A stretch of DNA of 64,000 bases from the NCBI GenBank assembly GCA_000310025.1, contig FN649744.1, positions 1,097,775 through 1,161,774 on the forward strand, written 5' to 3'. The notes under the pieces are model-generated. The model ran no database searches. It saw only the letters and a program-made list of their open reading frames with translations, and was not told where the DNA came from. The DNA is from Ectocarpus siliculosus (Eukaryota > Sar > Phaeophyceae > Ectocarpales > Ectocarpaceae). Below, piece by piece: positions 35,068 to 48,000 of the stretch (its first letter is position 1; the number at the start of each line of letters is the position of its first letter). The position numbers were made by a program, and so were the translations under genes.

Positions 35068-35188
35068 CTACTGCTTGCGACGGCCTTCTCTTCCGGCCTC
35101 GGCTGCTGCCCGGCGCCTGATTTCGGATGACAGTCCCACGATCTTGGCGCTGATATCGGTCGCACGCTATGAAAACGAGTTTAGCGGG

Positions 35189-35241
<53 letters not shown>

Positions 35242-35986
35242 CGATGGGTACAGCCATACAACAGGGAGACTTGAGATTTCGAATGGTCTTTTAAGAGGGT
35301 TCTCAGCTGCGACAACAGCAAGGGATGAGAGAGAAGAGATTCTCCCCCATAAAAGAAAGGAGTATGGGAGGGTGGCCGACACCGACCCACGGGAGGTGAT
35401 ACCACTGGTTTCTCCCACGTTGTAAGGAAACAATTTTTGACTTGGAAACACTGATGTTATTCTATATGGAAGAGAAGGGTTCACCGGTGGCCTTCTGTCG
35501 TAACACGTACCGCTGCTGCCTGGAATCCGTGCCGGTGCTCAAGCCGTTTCGATTGATTCATGTCGGGGAGTAGTACTTCCAAAAACACGCGAAACGTGGC
35601 TTGACCCCTTCCGCACACCAACTCCCCCAAAACGTGTTTTTTTTCTCACCAGCCTGCCAGGAAGCGGCGCATCCCACACGTCATCGTCTTCCTCCTCGAG
35701 GTCGTCACTCCTCCTAGCAGCAGCAGCATCAGCAGCGGCAGCAGCAGCAGCATCACCGCCGCCGCCACCGCCTATCTGCCTCTCCCTTCGTCCACATGAC
35801 GCCGCTCCCGCCAGGACGTCGTCGCCGGCAAAGCCACCAGCCACCGCTCGCTCTCCTCGCGAACCGCTCGATCCACCCCTGTGTCCCCCTCCCCCCTCCT
35901 TCTCCTGGAACTCCTTTTTCCTGGAGTTGTCTTCAACGAGGAGGCGGCGCCTACCGGGCACGGTCTTCGAGCGAGCACTGTAACTG

Positions 35987-36029
<43 letters not shown>

Positions 36030-36125
36030 TGAAATCGATGATGCGAGGACGATCGAACGCACCACCGGCGACGGCGCCCTGCCGTCCTTTCACCGGCAAC
36101 CTAGCGCGCACGCTGGTCGACGACG

Positions 36126-36163
<38 letters not shown>

Positions 36164-36308
36164 TGGATCACCCCGACCCTCTTTGCCCGTTGCCGCGGCT
36201 CGGTAGGGTTATCATTACCCCTCGCCCCCGACACTGCCCCCGCCGGCGCTGTTGCGGTCGCAGATGCAGTGCCTGGAGCTTTGCCCGTCGCAACGCCGAC
36301 GTCATCTC

Positions 36309-36360
<52 letters not shown>

Positions 36361-38606
36361 GGGGTCGCTCCGAATGTCGTTGTTGCTACTGACGATGGTC
36401 GGCTTGCTCCCTCCTCTTGAACCCCCCCGGCCCTCCTGCTGGTGTTTGGAGGAGGCGGTTTGTACGCCGCCGCCGCCGCCGCCGCCGGCGAAAGCCTGCA
36501 CGGGCTTTTCATCCAGGAGGCGGCAGGCTTCCGCGTGATCCAACACGGCCGCGTCGAAAATACGTTGGGCGGCCGGCTCGATTTCGTGGTACAGGAAGCG
36601 ATCCAGGGCCATGGCTTTTCCTCGCACGCCGCGGAGCCCCTGCACGAGAATTGTATTCATAGTTCAAGCGGGGGGGGGGGGGAGGGAAGGCAAACGCGCC
36701 CGAACGTATGGAACTGGTGTCAATAATTATTGCTGTTGTCTTCCCATCAAAAGTAAATAAATGGCGAATGACTAAAACATCACGCGGCCGACATTACTCG
36801 CGAAAGAGGTTCAAAACATGCACCCACGGCGCAAGAAGCAAGCTCTACAGCAGCAGCAGCAACAGCAGCAGCGGTGGCGGCGGCTGCAAGTTACGCCTTG
36901 TGAAATCCCGTGGTTCTCAGCCGTGGGGCCTGGAAGCAACAAGGCGGACCGGTGTCGTCCCGTCTCTCCGCACCGACGCTCGTGAGCATGCGGTCTGCAT
37001 GCGTTGCGGTGGTCAACAATCAATCAATCCAGACCACGTGAACAGCTTCAGAGGCTACATGATTAACACAGGAAGTCTCGACGGTCCTCTTCAAGACTAA
37101 CCGGTACATACTCCAATTCGTTGCTACCGTACAACACGACCATGACACGCACAGTTTGCATAGATTTGCCCACGTCCGTGCGTTTTACTACGTCTCGGCA
37201 GTTCTTCCCCATACACCGCTGCATCTCTAACTCAAGAGTTCCGATCAAGGGTCAGACGGAACAACCCTCGGCGGTGCCTACGCTCATGTTTGACAAGACC
37301 AAAGGGTTGTTCTAACGGAGAACGTGTGTTATGTGTGGTCGTCCCCGTCCATTTCCGGACGTCAGGTGGAATCCCTTTCAAGGAAGAGGCGCTCAAGTGA
37401 GGCTTGTTAGGGTGAAGGCTGGTTGTTGTTCAGTACTGGGGAAGCAAACTGCGCAGCAGAACTTCACACAAGCGGCGTGCACGTGCAGACATGAAAATTA
37501 TTTGCGCAAGACCATGGGGTCAAGATCGTTTGTTGTGTGTGGAGTGTACTCGTAGAACGAAGAGATCTGCCAACCAACACGCAGGTTGCTGCGCGCGACA
37601 AATCCCCGACAGCAGGACAGCAGGACACAGCAGTAGGCGGAACAAAATATTGAGATTGCACATGGGGGCGGACGGCGGATATTCTCTAAGATTCTCTTCA
37701 CACGCCGCCGTGCCGTGTGTGTGCTTGTAGCAACACTCCTTGCCTAGACCCTGCTTGAGGATGCTTCGGTGAACGCCACCGTGAGCCAGCAGGGCTGACC
37801 GTTTGGATTTATTTTTTCATGGGATGCATAATATATTACCGTTTGGAAATTTCGAGCCTTTGGGGGGCTCTGGGGGTACTAGACCTACAGCAGTTGTCTG
37901 TCGTTTAGGAGATATTCCGCGACGACTTCCTGTAAACGGCTGCTGCAACATCAACACAGCAGCAGCAGAGGTGATATTCAACAATCGTGTGTGTGGTGCG
38001 TGGGCACACCCACGCAAAGAAAGGCGAGGCTCCTACTGCTGCACTCTGAAGAAATTGTTTTACGGCGGCTTGTTTCTCTCGAAAAGCTTATTTAATGGCG
38101 CTCATTGTATGTAGAAGACCCGCACACCTTTTCGACGCTCTTCCAGAACCTTCTCTCCGTCTGGGAAATCGCTTGCTCGCTCGGCTGTTGTGGCGGGGAA
38201 GGAGACACCGACCGAGACGTGGACTCCGACGAGGGCGCTGGGGTCTGAGTCCTGCGATGCGCTCGCGCCGGAGGCTGCTTGCGACGAGGCAGGTGGTGAG
38301 ACCGCCCGGCGGTGGTGGTGTTGGTGTCGCGCGGCTGCTTTCGACTCTTTCTCAGCTTTCTGGACGACGGAGCATCCTGTTCGTTGCTGATGTCATTGCC
38401 ATGGTCGATCGGGGATGCTGTTGCTGCCGCCGCTGCCGCCGCCGCCGCCGCTGCCGCCGCTGCCGCCACTGCTGCTGTCAGCTTTCCCCCCTTTGTTGTG
38501 CTCCAGGGCCCGGGAGCGACTGCCGCTCCTTCCCGTGGCAAGTCCACCGCCTTCTCGTGTTCTTCAACTGCAGCCGCGGCTGCTGCTGCTGCTGCCGCGA
38601 ACGACC

Positions 38607-38647
<41 letters not shown>

Positions 38648-38748
38648 GCTGCGCGCGCGCTCCGCGTCGCGACACCGAGGCGCGCGGCGCTCATCCGCTG
38701 GGCCTTCGCGATGGCCGGGTAGCCGCCTACCTGGCCGCTGATATCCAT
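35068..38748 (-). CDS. protein of unknown function with Gln, Ala and Gly runs
   Basis: Three minus-strand exons, 38128-38748, 35650-36639 and 35068-35166, join in phase 0 (donors GTGTGC and GTGAGA) to 569 residues. The start is taken at MDISGQVGGYPAIAKAQRM; a further upstream exon is possible. Most of the protein is low-complexity: poly-Gln near residue 60, poly-Ala tracts, poly-Pro and long poly-Gly in exon 2. Ordered-looking parts are the exon 1/2 junction (QTERRFWKSVEKGLRGVRGK, then MALDRFLYHEIEPAAQRIF) and the C-terminal basic helix (ISAKIVGLSSEIRRRAAAEA). No family was recognised. The gene is head-to-head with the CC2D2A gene, 275 bases apart, so shared expression with a ciliary gene is possible. 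The last exon's acceptor lies just after a long CT tract. Confidence 0.65.
35192..35237. repeat. (GA)n microsatellite serving as a pyrimidine tract on the minus strand
   Basis: Twenty-three GA dinucleotides on the plus strand, read as CT on the minus strand. They end about 25 bases before the acceptor (TTCATAG) of the last exon of the minus-strand gene of unknown function, where a polypyrimidine tract is needed. Confidence 0.9.
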
Positions 38749-39023
38749 AACCCCTCTCAGCAACGCGTACGCGGAGCGTTGGGTTGGCGTGGATGTAGGT
38801 TTTGCACACACAGCAGTATTCCGGCTCTTGGTGTCACAAAAGAGTGTTGCTCATGCTGCTGGAGACCAGATTGGTGTGGGGGGGGCGATTCATACAGCGG
38901 CGCCCCATTTACCGTTCGGATGTTCGGATCTGCTGTCTGGTAGGGATCCAAGGGCTTGTATCAATGATATCTACATGTATGGAGGAGACCATTAATTAAG
39001 CCGACCGAGGGTAGCTTGAGGCC
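38749..39023. promoter_or_regulatory. putative bidirectional promoter between the unknown gene and CC2D2A
   Basis: Only 275 bases separate the two predicted start codons, which point away from each other. The gap must hold both 5' ends unless one or both genes have unseen upstream exons. No TATA box or known ciliary (RFX-type) motif was recognised by eye. Confidence 0.4.
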
Positions 39024-42000
39024 ATGGCAGGCACTCCAGCTGAGGGAGCTGCTTTGGAGAACGACGAAGAGCCGCCCGTCATTAGCCCAAGAGAGGTACT
39101 GCTGTAGGTTCAGCCCATGCGGGCAGTAGATCCGAGTACCGCTATCTGGTTCGCGGAGGAGCACCGACAAAATGTTGACCTCACTGGGCCGCAGGTCGCA
39201 TGAGATACCACACCCCCTCGACCGATTTTCAAAGCTTACTCCGCAGCGAGAAAGAGTGACGGTGCCGAAAATTGCGGCGTTGGGCCGTCTCGTCCAGAGC
39301 TTTCCGAAAACGCGAATATCATTTTATTTTGGCGTCCTCCTCCTCGCGGAGTGTACAGCAGTACATGACGTGCAATCGGGCTCTGAAAATTGGTCCCTGG
39401 GGTGTGGTATCTTATGCCACCTATGGTACCACCTGTGCATTCACATATGCATAGGCACCCGCAATCCCAGGTAAACTTTCCCCCAGCCCCTTGCCTGGAC
39501 TGTTCACGCAATCGTGTTTGTGTGGTCATCATGTGTGTGAACAGGGATTGCAGGAACGCCTCCGCAAAGCGAGAGAACGGAGAAAGAGACGCGCCTCCGG
39601 TGATGTCCTTCCTGGCGGAGAAGGCAAGCGCTATCGCCGTGGCATTCTTACTCTGCAGCTCCCAGTTGATTGCCTTTGTTTTGTCAACGTGGTCGTTTTT
39701 AGCGTTCATGTTGCATGCGTATGTTTCCGATATTTCAGTAGGGATTGCTGTTATTGTCGATCACGCCTCAAGAGTACATACCAGGGCACTATGTTTTGGG
39801 CACCGAGGCGTGCGTAAAGCTATGCATTTAACCTTTATACCTTGTTCTCTGCTCTCATGTTCAGCGGCAGCAACAGCAATGCCTGAAACACCAATGGCAG
39901 GACCGCTGCCCGCCTACGCGATGCAAGGGAGTCCGGCGGGGCAAGAAGATCAGGGCGGTGGAATGCCCACACAGAAGGTCGAAGCCGTCAAGGCGAGCGG
40001 TGTGGGGGTGCGGCCTACGCTGAGCCAGTCTGATCAAGGAAGAAAATTTACGGTTTAGATAGACACCGATCACAAGTTAGGTACCTTATTGATCTCGACG
40101 AAATGTCAGAAAGCAGTCGACAATCGTGGCCGAAATATCCCGAAGGGGCAATAGCAACTCAAGCACACCGGCACTTGGCCCCTATTCTAAGGGTATGGTA
40201 GTCTACACCGCATCACCACATGCCAATCAATCAAGCCTTTTCATGCCGCGCCTACCCTTCCGGACACAATTCAGACCAGCTTAGCCCAGAAGCGAGCGCT
40301 TCTGCAACAGCAGAGGAAGCAACGAAAGCTAGATGCTGACCGGATGCTCGCCCGTCGGCAGTCGGGACAGATGGGATCCTCGAAGGTACAGCAAGCGGGT
40401 ACACTCGCAATTCCTGTGATCCAATCTGCGCGTATACTGTACAAGGGCGATTCATATTTTTTTCGCGCTTAACTGGCGTTGAGCTTCGAAAGTGCTGCGC
40501 TTCTGTGCAGCCTGATTAATATTGAACCGCGTGAATACCGAACAAGAAAGATGTAGTCTAAATCACCCCACAGGTTGTTTGCTTCGCACAGAAAAAACTG
40601 CACAATCAAACAGCGAAACACCAATACTCCCGGTCCCCTGACGTCTCGACACCTCCTTGTCAGTGCGCGACCAATCGTGTTGTTCTGTGCTAACGCCGCG
40701 AATTCCATTCGTTTCAAATCCTCTTTCCTTAGCTCGAACCGGGCATGTCTCCGACAGCAGTCGATCAGCAAGGAGAACAACCTCGACTATTCGACGAGTT
40801 CAACGACGACGACGACTACGACTACGATGGCGGCTACGGCTACGGAGCTATCGGGGGGAAGGGCAGCGGGGTTAAGGTCGTCCTTGTCGCTCCCAACAGT
40901 TCACCGGCGATGCCCTCAGCGGCAATAAAGACAAGTGGTTGCTGCGGTGGTGGCCCGGTTCCGAGAAGAGAGACCAGTAGTGAAGAAGACGCAGAACGGG
41001 CTACAACTGAGGGAGGCGACGCCATTCCCCCCACACATCCTCACCCGGTGCTAGCAAGCGGATGGGCCGGAGGGGGTGGCGTAAGGGCGTACTGGAACAT
41101 CTCAGGCGATTCGGCTAAAGCAAGGCGAGAGGAAGAAGCGCGGAAAGATGCATCAGCTGCAGAAGCAAGCAAGGAGGAAGGGGAGGAGGCCCTGCTTCGT
41201 AAGGGGCGGACCGACGGCAGCGGAACAGAGGTATGTGCCCAAATGCGAGCATCACGATCAGACGAAAGGGACCAGAAGGAAGACGCCGTAAGAGTTTTAC
41301 CCGCAGAGCATCGGTAGCAGGATTGCCTCCAGATATGATGCCGTAAGCACTTTCAAGCCAGCCACTATGCTGAAACGTGTGGCAGTGTTGCGCTTCGTGG
41401 CTGATATATTCTCCTTCATCATGAACTGTTTGCGAGTGTCCGAGAGAAATGCCCGCGGAAACGTGTGGCGGTGGATTGTAGGCGACCAGTTCCCTTGCGG
41501 TAGAATCACTGGGACAAACTAAAAGTAGATAATTGCTTCAGATTGTCCTGCAGTATGTTTGGCGATCAGCAGGCTCAACTCATCCATCCGAACGGTACAG
41601 ATCGGCAAATATCCCAGATGGTGCTCGATATACCCTCCAGCTACAGGTCTTCGGTACACGCCAGTCATGTCGAGTACTATCCCCTTTCATGCATACCCCG
41701 ATGGTGTACTTTCTCCAGAAGGTTCGCAAGGTGTGGGTAGCTGCCAGGAATGGTGACGAGCGTAGGCGGCTGTTGAAGGAAGAAGAGGGTCTCGCCGTTG
41801 GACAGTTACCCAAGTCGGCACCGGGGCTGATGCGCAGGTGTGGCAGTGCCAACGGATGCAAGACTGTGCAATGTTCGTGGTCGTAGAATATGGCCCAGAG
41901 AGCACTCGCCTTAGAGCCAGAGTCTGCGTGCCCTTTGCTCGTTATGGTTATGAAGAGAATGAGGGGAATGGGACTGGCACGTTGGGATGGGATTGACTAA

Positions 42001-45000
42001 CCCGTACGCCACTACGATTCGTTGAGCAGCAGAATAGGAATTGGCTGGGATCATCAACTCCTCACCACTCACCTCGCTCTACTGAACATTTATGTACCCC
42101 GTTTTGCAGATCATGACTCATGAGGGGGCGGGGGGATAGAACTTTGTCTCCTCTTGGATAATACCTGACGGGAGTTGCTGGTCGGCCCTGTTACGACATG
42201 TGTCCTATACTAATACAGTGATCGCTTTTTTTTCAGAACACAGGCCCAAAACACAATTGAACGTTCTTTCTTTCTTAGGGGTGCGGTTCAGGACAGACTT
42301 CTGCGGGATGCCGTTTTCGCGAGGGCGGAAGAGGATGAGCGGGCCGTGTGGCGCGACCTGCAAGGTATGAACCTTGTTGGCCAAACAGTTCGTGCTTTGC
42401 GACAGCGTTGGTGGTCGCCGGTAGTGGTGGTGGCGAACGGCGGCGACGCGAAGAGGGAATGCCGGGGCTCTCAACTGATTGGTTCCGGATACTATCCACA
42501 TCGGGTTCCTCGTTCGCTCTGCATTTGCATCGCCGCAACCTCTCAATCGAAATCGATGAAAATGCCGGGACGGCCCGATCCCTGCAATCAGCTTGCGTAC
42601 CATCGAATAAATCTCGTTCGAACATCCCACGCAACGATTCAGTCTTCTTCGCTCCTCACCAGGTGGCACGACAGAAGGCGACGTCACCGACGCGCTCGAC
42701 TACGAGAACATGTACGGGGACGGCCAAGCGCATCGGCCACATCGTGCTCCGAGCGTTACCGTTTTTCCCTCCGGTCGAGGGCCCAGCCAAGCGTCAGACT
42801 TTTTCTCTGCCCGTGGCGCACCAAGCATTCTAGAGGTAAACGTTGTTGGGAGATGTCTCCGGTACGAGTCTCCGTGTCGATGTAAAACTACCAGATCTTT
42901 CTGTGTGAGAACAGCCGAACTGCCAGGTGCTTGAAGCCGAAGATGTTGTGTCAATGACGTGATGTCTCAATGGTACTTCTATCAATGCCTGTTGGTCGCC
43001 CCTGGGCAAGGAAAAGTTGCAGAGAGGTCAGGAGCAGCTGGACAAGTTGGAGAAGGTGTAGCCAAAGGTGTTTCAAGATGCTCGAGACCTCTTTCCACAA
43101 CAGCAGCATCGAAAGAATCATTCATAAAGTGTAAAATCGCAAGCTATGCTGTGATTCCACGACGGGTTTTCTTGGCGATACTGTTTTTGGAAAACCTCCA
43201 TGACAGTTGAGGGAACTGCAAAAGTCGTCTAGAAGTTCTTTTGGAGACTATCTCGTGCATGTCTAGCAGCCCGTCGCTTGACACCATTCGATCGTGTCAA
43301 CAACACCGTCCATTCCCTCAGAGGTGAACTTCGGGTGGGACGCCATATGTGACAGATTGGTGAGACTGGAGTCGTGCACGCAATCCTACTCATGGAGACT
43401 CCCATGAACAACAACTACCCCCATGGCAGTCAAACGTAAGCCCGATGCCCTTGGCATCGTTCCCGAACGTCTCTCGAAAATGACCATCGTCCTCCACGCT
43501 ATCGAATCTCAGGACCCGTTGGAGCCGTTGCCGATGCGGATAGAGAGACCCCCCGCCGACGAAATCCCGCCACCGCCCGCTTATCTAGAGGCCTGCGTTC
43601 GTCGGCCGACGGCGGGGATAGGGCCGGAAGCTCGGCTGGCAGGGCTAGACGAGAGAACGGAGCTACGAATAGTTGTCCCAAGGTGTGTCCCGCAATGCGG
43701 GTGGCGGCGTGTATTCTCGACGCCCTGTATTGCCGCTCAAAATCACCGCAGAAAATTGTACAATGCAAGAGTTGGCAGTGAGGCATCGTGTCGTGCAGCG
43801 GCAAACGACATGCGTCATGGTTAGGGTGGTTTCCAGGGTTGCTTGGGCGAAACGTTGCCGTCGTGTGTCCAATAGTCGCTGTGCCGACTGGTCTGGCTTG
43901 GTTCGAACCCGAGAGTGATGGTACCCACAAAGTGAGAGAATCATGAAGTAGGTTGACGCCCACCAACCGCTTCGCCCCTACCTTGCTTGTGCTTGATGAC
44001 GTTACTTGGACGTGATGGAACATCCAATCGTGCCCATTTTACCGCCCAGGGTGGCCTTCCACGACTACCCGTTGTTCATCAACGAGGACCGCCTGAGCGC
44101 ATCGCTCCGGAAGCTGTTCGGGCGCTACCGCGCAAAGTTGGCGACCGACGAGGAGTTGTACCTCCGTCGAAGGCTTTCGGCGTCGCTGTCGGTGCTACTG
44201 GACCTGAGGTGAGTGGGACACACATCACCTGTGTCCGGCAGCCATCCGGTGTCATCGATATGCTTGACTCTCCACGCGTGGTGACGGAGCCTTGTTCATT
44301 TATGGCGACGCATGAATGGTCGCTCGCAGGTCTCGTCAAAATTCGACGGCATGAGCAACAAGAGAAAGGGTGCTCGATCTTTGATACATGCTTGCGCTTT
44401 CGCGGACTGTTGAAGGTTGCGAGTGGTGTTTCCGCGGACAAAATTCATCATACCCCTGGGCGCGCACGAACCAAAAGTCACAATCCGTGCCGTCGTTGAC
44501 GGCGAGTGTAGAGACAATCGTCATAGCCAATGGTCCGCCTCGCTAGCAGACCTCCTGGTTCCCTGCTTGATTGGATATCGCGCTCTTCGATATGCCGGTT
44601 TCTAGGGCGCAGATCGACGGCGCACAAGCAGCCTCGTCCCCGGCAAGCTCTGCGGTCGCGGCATCCAAGATGGGGAAGGTGAAGAACGCCTTTGGGGTGT
44701 GGATTGTCCCGGATAATAAAGCAGAGTTTTCAACACGAATACCAACGTGTACTCCTCGGCACTGGGACAACGGATGGCCGCAAGGAAACTAGTACTCCGT
44801 ACCAGGAACATCGTTCACGAGATGGTAGGAAGCGAGGAAAGAACGTGACATGGTACGCCCTACAGGCGCATGCCATGCAAGCGCCGATTCGGCCCAATGG
44901 AATCACTTGATTGATTGCCGTTTAGGTTTGGCATCCTCCATGACTTTGCCTTACGTGGTTTGACCGTACGAAGTATCTCGCCGAATCCTGGGCTACGCCC

Positions 45001-48000
45001 TAACATCGATCTAGACCAACGTATCGACGCTTCTGGTAGTCAATGTAAGGCTTGCGTCTTCTACGCCAGCGTTTTGTTTGCGTCTTAGGCATGCTGTGTC
45101 CGTGTGCGATGTCCCTTGAAACATGCCACCCGGATAAAGTGAAGCCTGACAAGTTTAAGGCTTGAAACTCTCGAGCATGTACACCCGTCTACCTAACTGA
45201 CGTACACACAGAGGACGCGCGAGAGGGCGAATTGGCTTCTCCGAGACAGCTTGACGACGCTGGCGCTTGTCCTGGCGGAGAAGGACGAGGTGTTACGGTT
45301 AGAGCATACCATGAACGCGACGTGGTCAGATCTCGAGGAAGATCGCAGGGAGAGGTGAGCGTCGCCTTCGAATGCCACGGTCGCCGAATCTAGGCTTTCT
45401 TGGCAGGGAGAGAGTTCGGAATGCCGGGTGGGGGAGAGCTGGAAGTTGTTATCGTGCCTTGGACAGAGATGGACGTTTCAGTATTCCCAATGTCTTCACG
45501 TGAACATTCTTGGTTTTGTGTTCGATTTTGGTCCGCCGGCCTGACCGAAGCATGAAATCCGAGCCATCGGGACTTCAAGCACGCACGCCGAGTCTTAAAA
45601 CCTTTAGAAGATACTAGTAGTTTTGACCGAAACAAGATAGTTCGAGGAAGATTTAGGGATTACAGAAGGCACGACTCGAAAATTCTGTTCCATGCGAAAC
45701 ATATCAGAGGAATCTCGTCCACCGGCACGCGGCTCACGGAGCGAAAGGTCGAGAAAAGAGACGGCAACGAGATCAGAGCGACAGCGGCAGGTTGGGGCAA
45801 TAGCCATGGGGGCAGCGAGATCGACGAGGAGGACGACGACTTCTTCTCTTCCCGGGGAAAAGGAGGCAGGAAGTTGGACGGCTTCAGTTTGGCTTCCCTC
45901 GACGAGCAGCTTAGCCAACTCGAGGTCGGGCAGCACCACTTGTTTGATTGTCGCCCCGTGCGTCTAAAACATACCCCGCCTCAATGCCCCCGTAGTGTGT
46001 AGACTCACCCGAGACACGCATGGTCTGTTCGACGACAAAAACGCGCAGTGCATCCTGTACATGAGGTTCAACAATTACATCACTACCTTTTCCCACGCAG
46101 TGTGGATCAACTGTTACGTTGTGGATCTATCTACATCTTCTGATTCGAATTCCAGCAAGGTAAGATTGCTAGTTTCCACTATTCATTTACCCCACGTCAT
46201 TTTTTTTTTATTTCTGACTGCACATCTCTTGTCGTTGCTGCGTACCGCCCCTCTGCGCAGAGCTTTTTGGGGTGGCTCTCTGCGCAGGATTCTTCGCACA
46301 GTCTTGCAAGGTCTGGGGAAGCGACCGCGGCCGGCGCGGGCAAAACATCCGAGGTGTGGTTCTGTTCAACATGGTCGTGTCGTGAGACGCGGTAAAATGA
46401 GACGATATTCCCGACAAGATTGGCATGATGGATGCACCAAAGCACAAAACACCCATTCACCTGGCCAGCGTGATTCCAGCTAGTAAATGATCGGCCCTGG
46501 AGTTTATTCCGTTGTTGGATTTATGTGACGAATCTCTTGCAGAGTCTCCTACCTCCCATCCTACCAAAACCCATATGAGACTGATCCATCTGAGCGTGTA
46601 CTCTAGTCGATAATCTACCAGACGTGGAAATCGACCGGACAAAGTTGTTCCTGCCTCATAGCAATGGTTTGCCGCTTGTTCCCGCCACATATCACCAGGT
46701 GTCCGAGGGGCCGACGAAGAAGAACAATCGTGCCGAAGAGCGCCGAAGACGCGACACACGAAAAAAGCTAGAGCTCGTCATTGCGCAGTGCCGAACGGTA
46801 AGAACCCGGCCTCGGGCATGCGCCGCCTGGGGAATGGGAACTGTATGAATAGGGGCGCGGGTAGCTGTGTACTCGCTGTTCTTGCCCACAACAACTAACA
46901 CAACTACTCTTGAGTGCTGCGGGAAAATGCAATCACGGAGCTTGCCTGATCAACACAACCCGCCCGAATCGAGCGGTGGGTTTCGCTTGATTATGCCCCC
47001 AGTGTTTGGTGCGAAAACGATGCTGTTGTAGGCAGACTCCGTTCACCCGCAAGGCTGCATTGCTCGCACCCCATCGAAGGAGCGGGCGTTCGTCGGTACC
47101 AAAGTAGATATGCGTAGACTGATCAACTTCCACCATAAGCTGTGGCAAGATACGCTCGTTTTCGAAAACAGCTGTTCGCAATAAACAATCGTTTGTCTCC
47201 TACAACGACTCTATGTGCACACCCTTGGTCTTGTCGGGCCGGACATCAGTCTCTTTCCTCGACTGCCAAGTCTCTTGGCGGACGCAGCGGTGGGACAGAG
47301 GAAGGCTCCCACGTACTGCGGCTGAGCAATGACGGCATCGTCACGCCGGACGTAGGGTGTGGGCGGTTGGAGAGGGCGAGGAGGGAGGAGGCGAGGGAGC
47401 TGCGCTTCCGTGTGGCTGTGTTCGTTAACGGCTCGAAGGTACTAAAACTTGCTCACGACGTTTGAGTCAACGGTTACGGTTGTTGAGGACGTCGGTGTGC
47501 TGACCCCTGCATATCTTCAATAGACGTACTCTAGCATCGCCTGGCGAGTTCATGGAAGCAAACGAGAGACCGACGTTTCACGAAAACATGGACACTGTGC
47601 TCAATCGCTTTACTGTTAACCGTTTCACACCGCCTGCGCGATTGAGAGCAGCAAGCTCTAAATGCTGTGTTTCCTACCAGTAGCACCGGACGTGTTCAAA
47701 TGCTTCCTCCTAGAAAGCCATCCCCGCAAGCTGTTTCGTGCTTCACACCACAACCATGTGCACACACATGCAGGTGTCCACCACGAGGGCGGTTTCTCTT
47801 GAGTGGCCAGAGTTCGCCTGCTCCTTCAACCATCTCGTCCGGCTCCGGCTAGTTAGGCGCCCCGAGAGCGTCATGGTGGCCATATACAGCTGCAGTGGGC
47901 TACCGTGGTGGCCAGACCAGGTGATTGGGACCGAGAGTGATGCTTGATCGAGTACACCAACAGTTCGCACGACAACGAGCACCGCAAAAGCAGTTGATGC

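Noticed and set aside
34994-35149. Alternative last exon of the minus-strand unknown gene in another frame
   Set aside because: It is phase-compatible, but its acceptor lacks a pyrimidine tract. The 35068-35166 exon has a strong tract and encodes a helix-like sequence.
45985-46160. Candidate CC2D2A exon reading GLFDDKNAQCILYMRFNNYI
   Set aside because: It would have to enter in phase 1, but the preceding exon leaves phase 0 and joins cleanly to 46699-46797. Kept out of the model.
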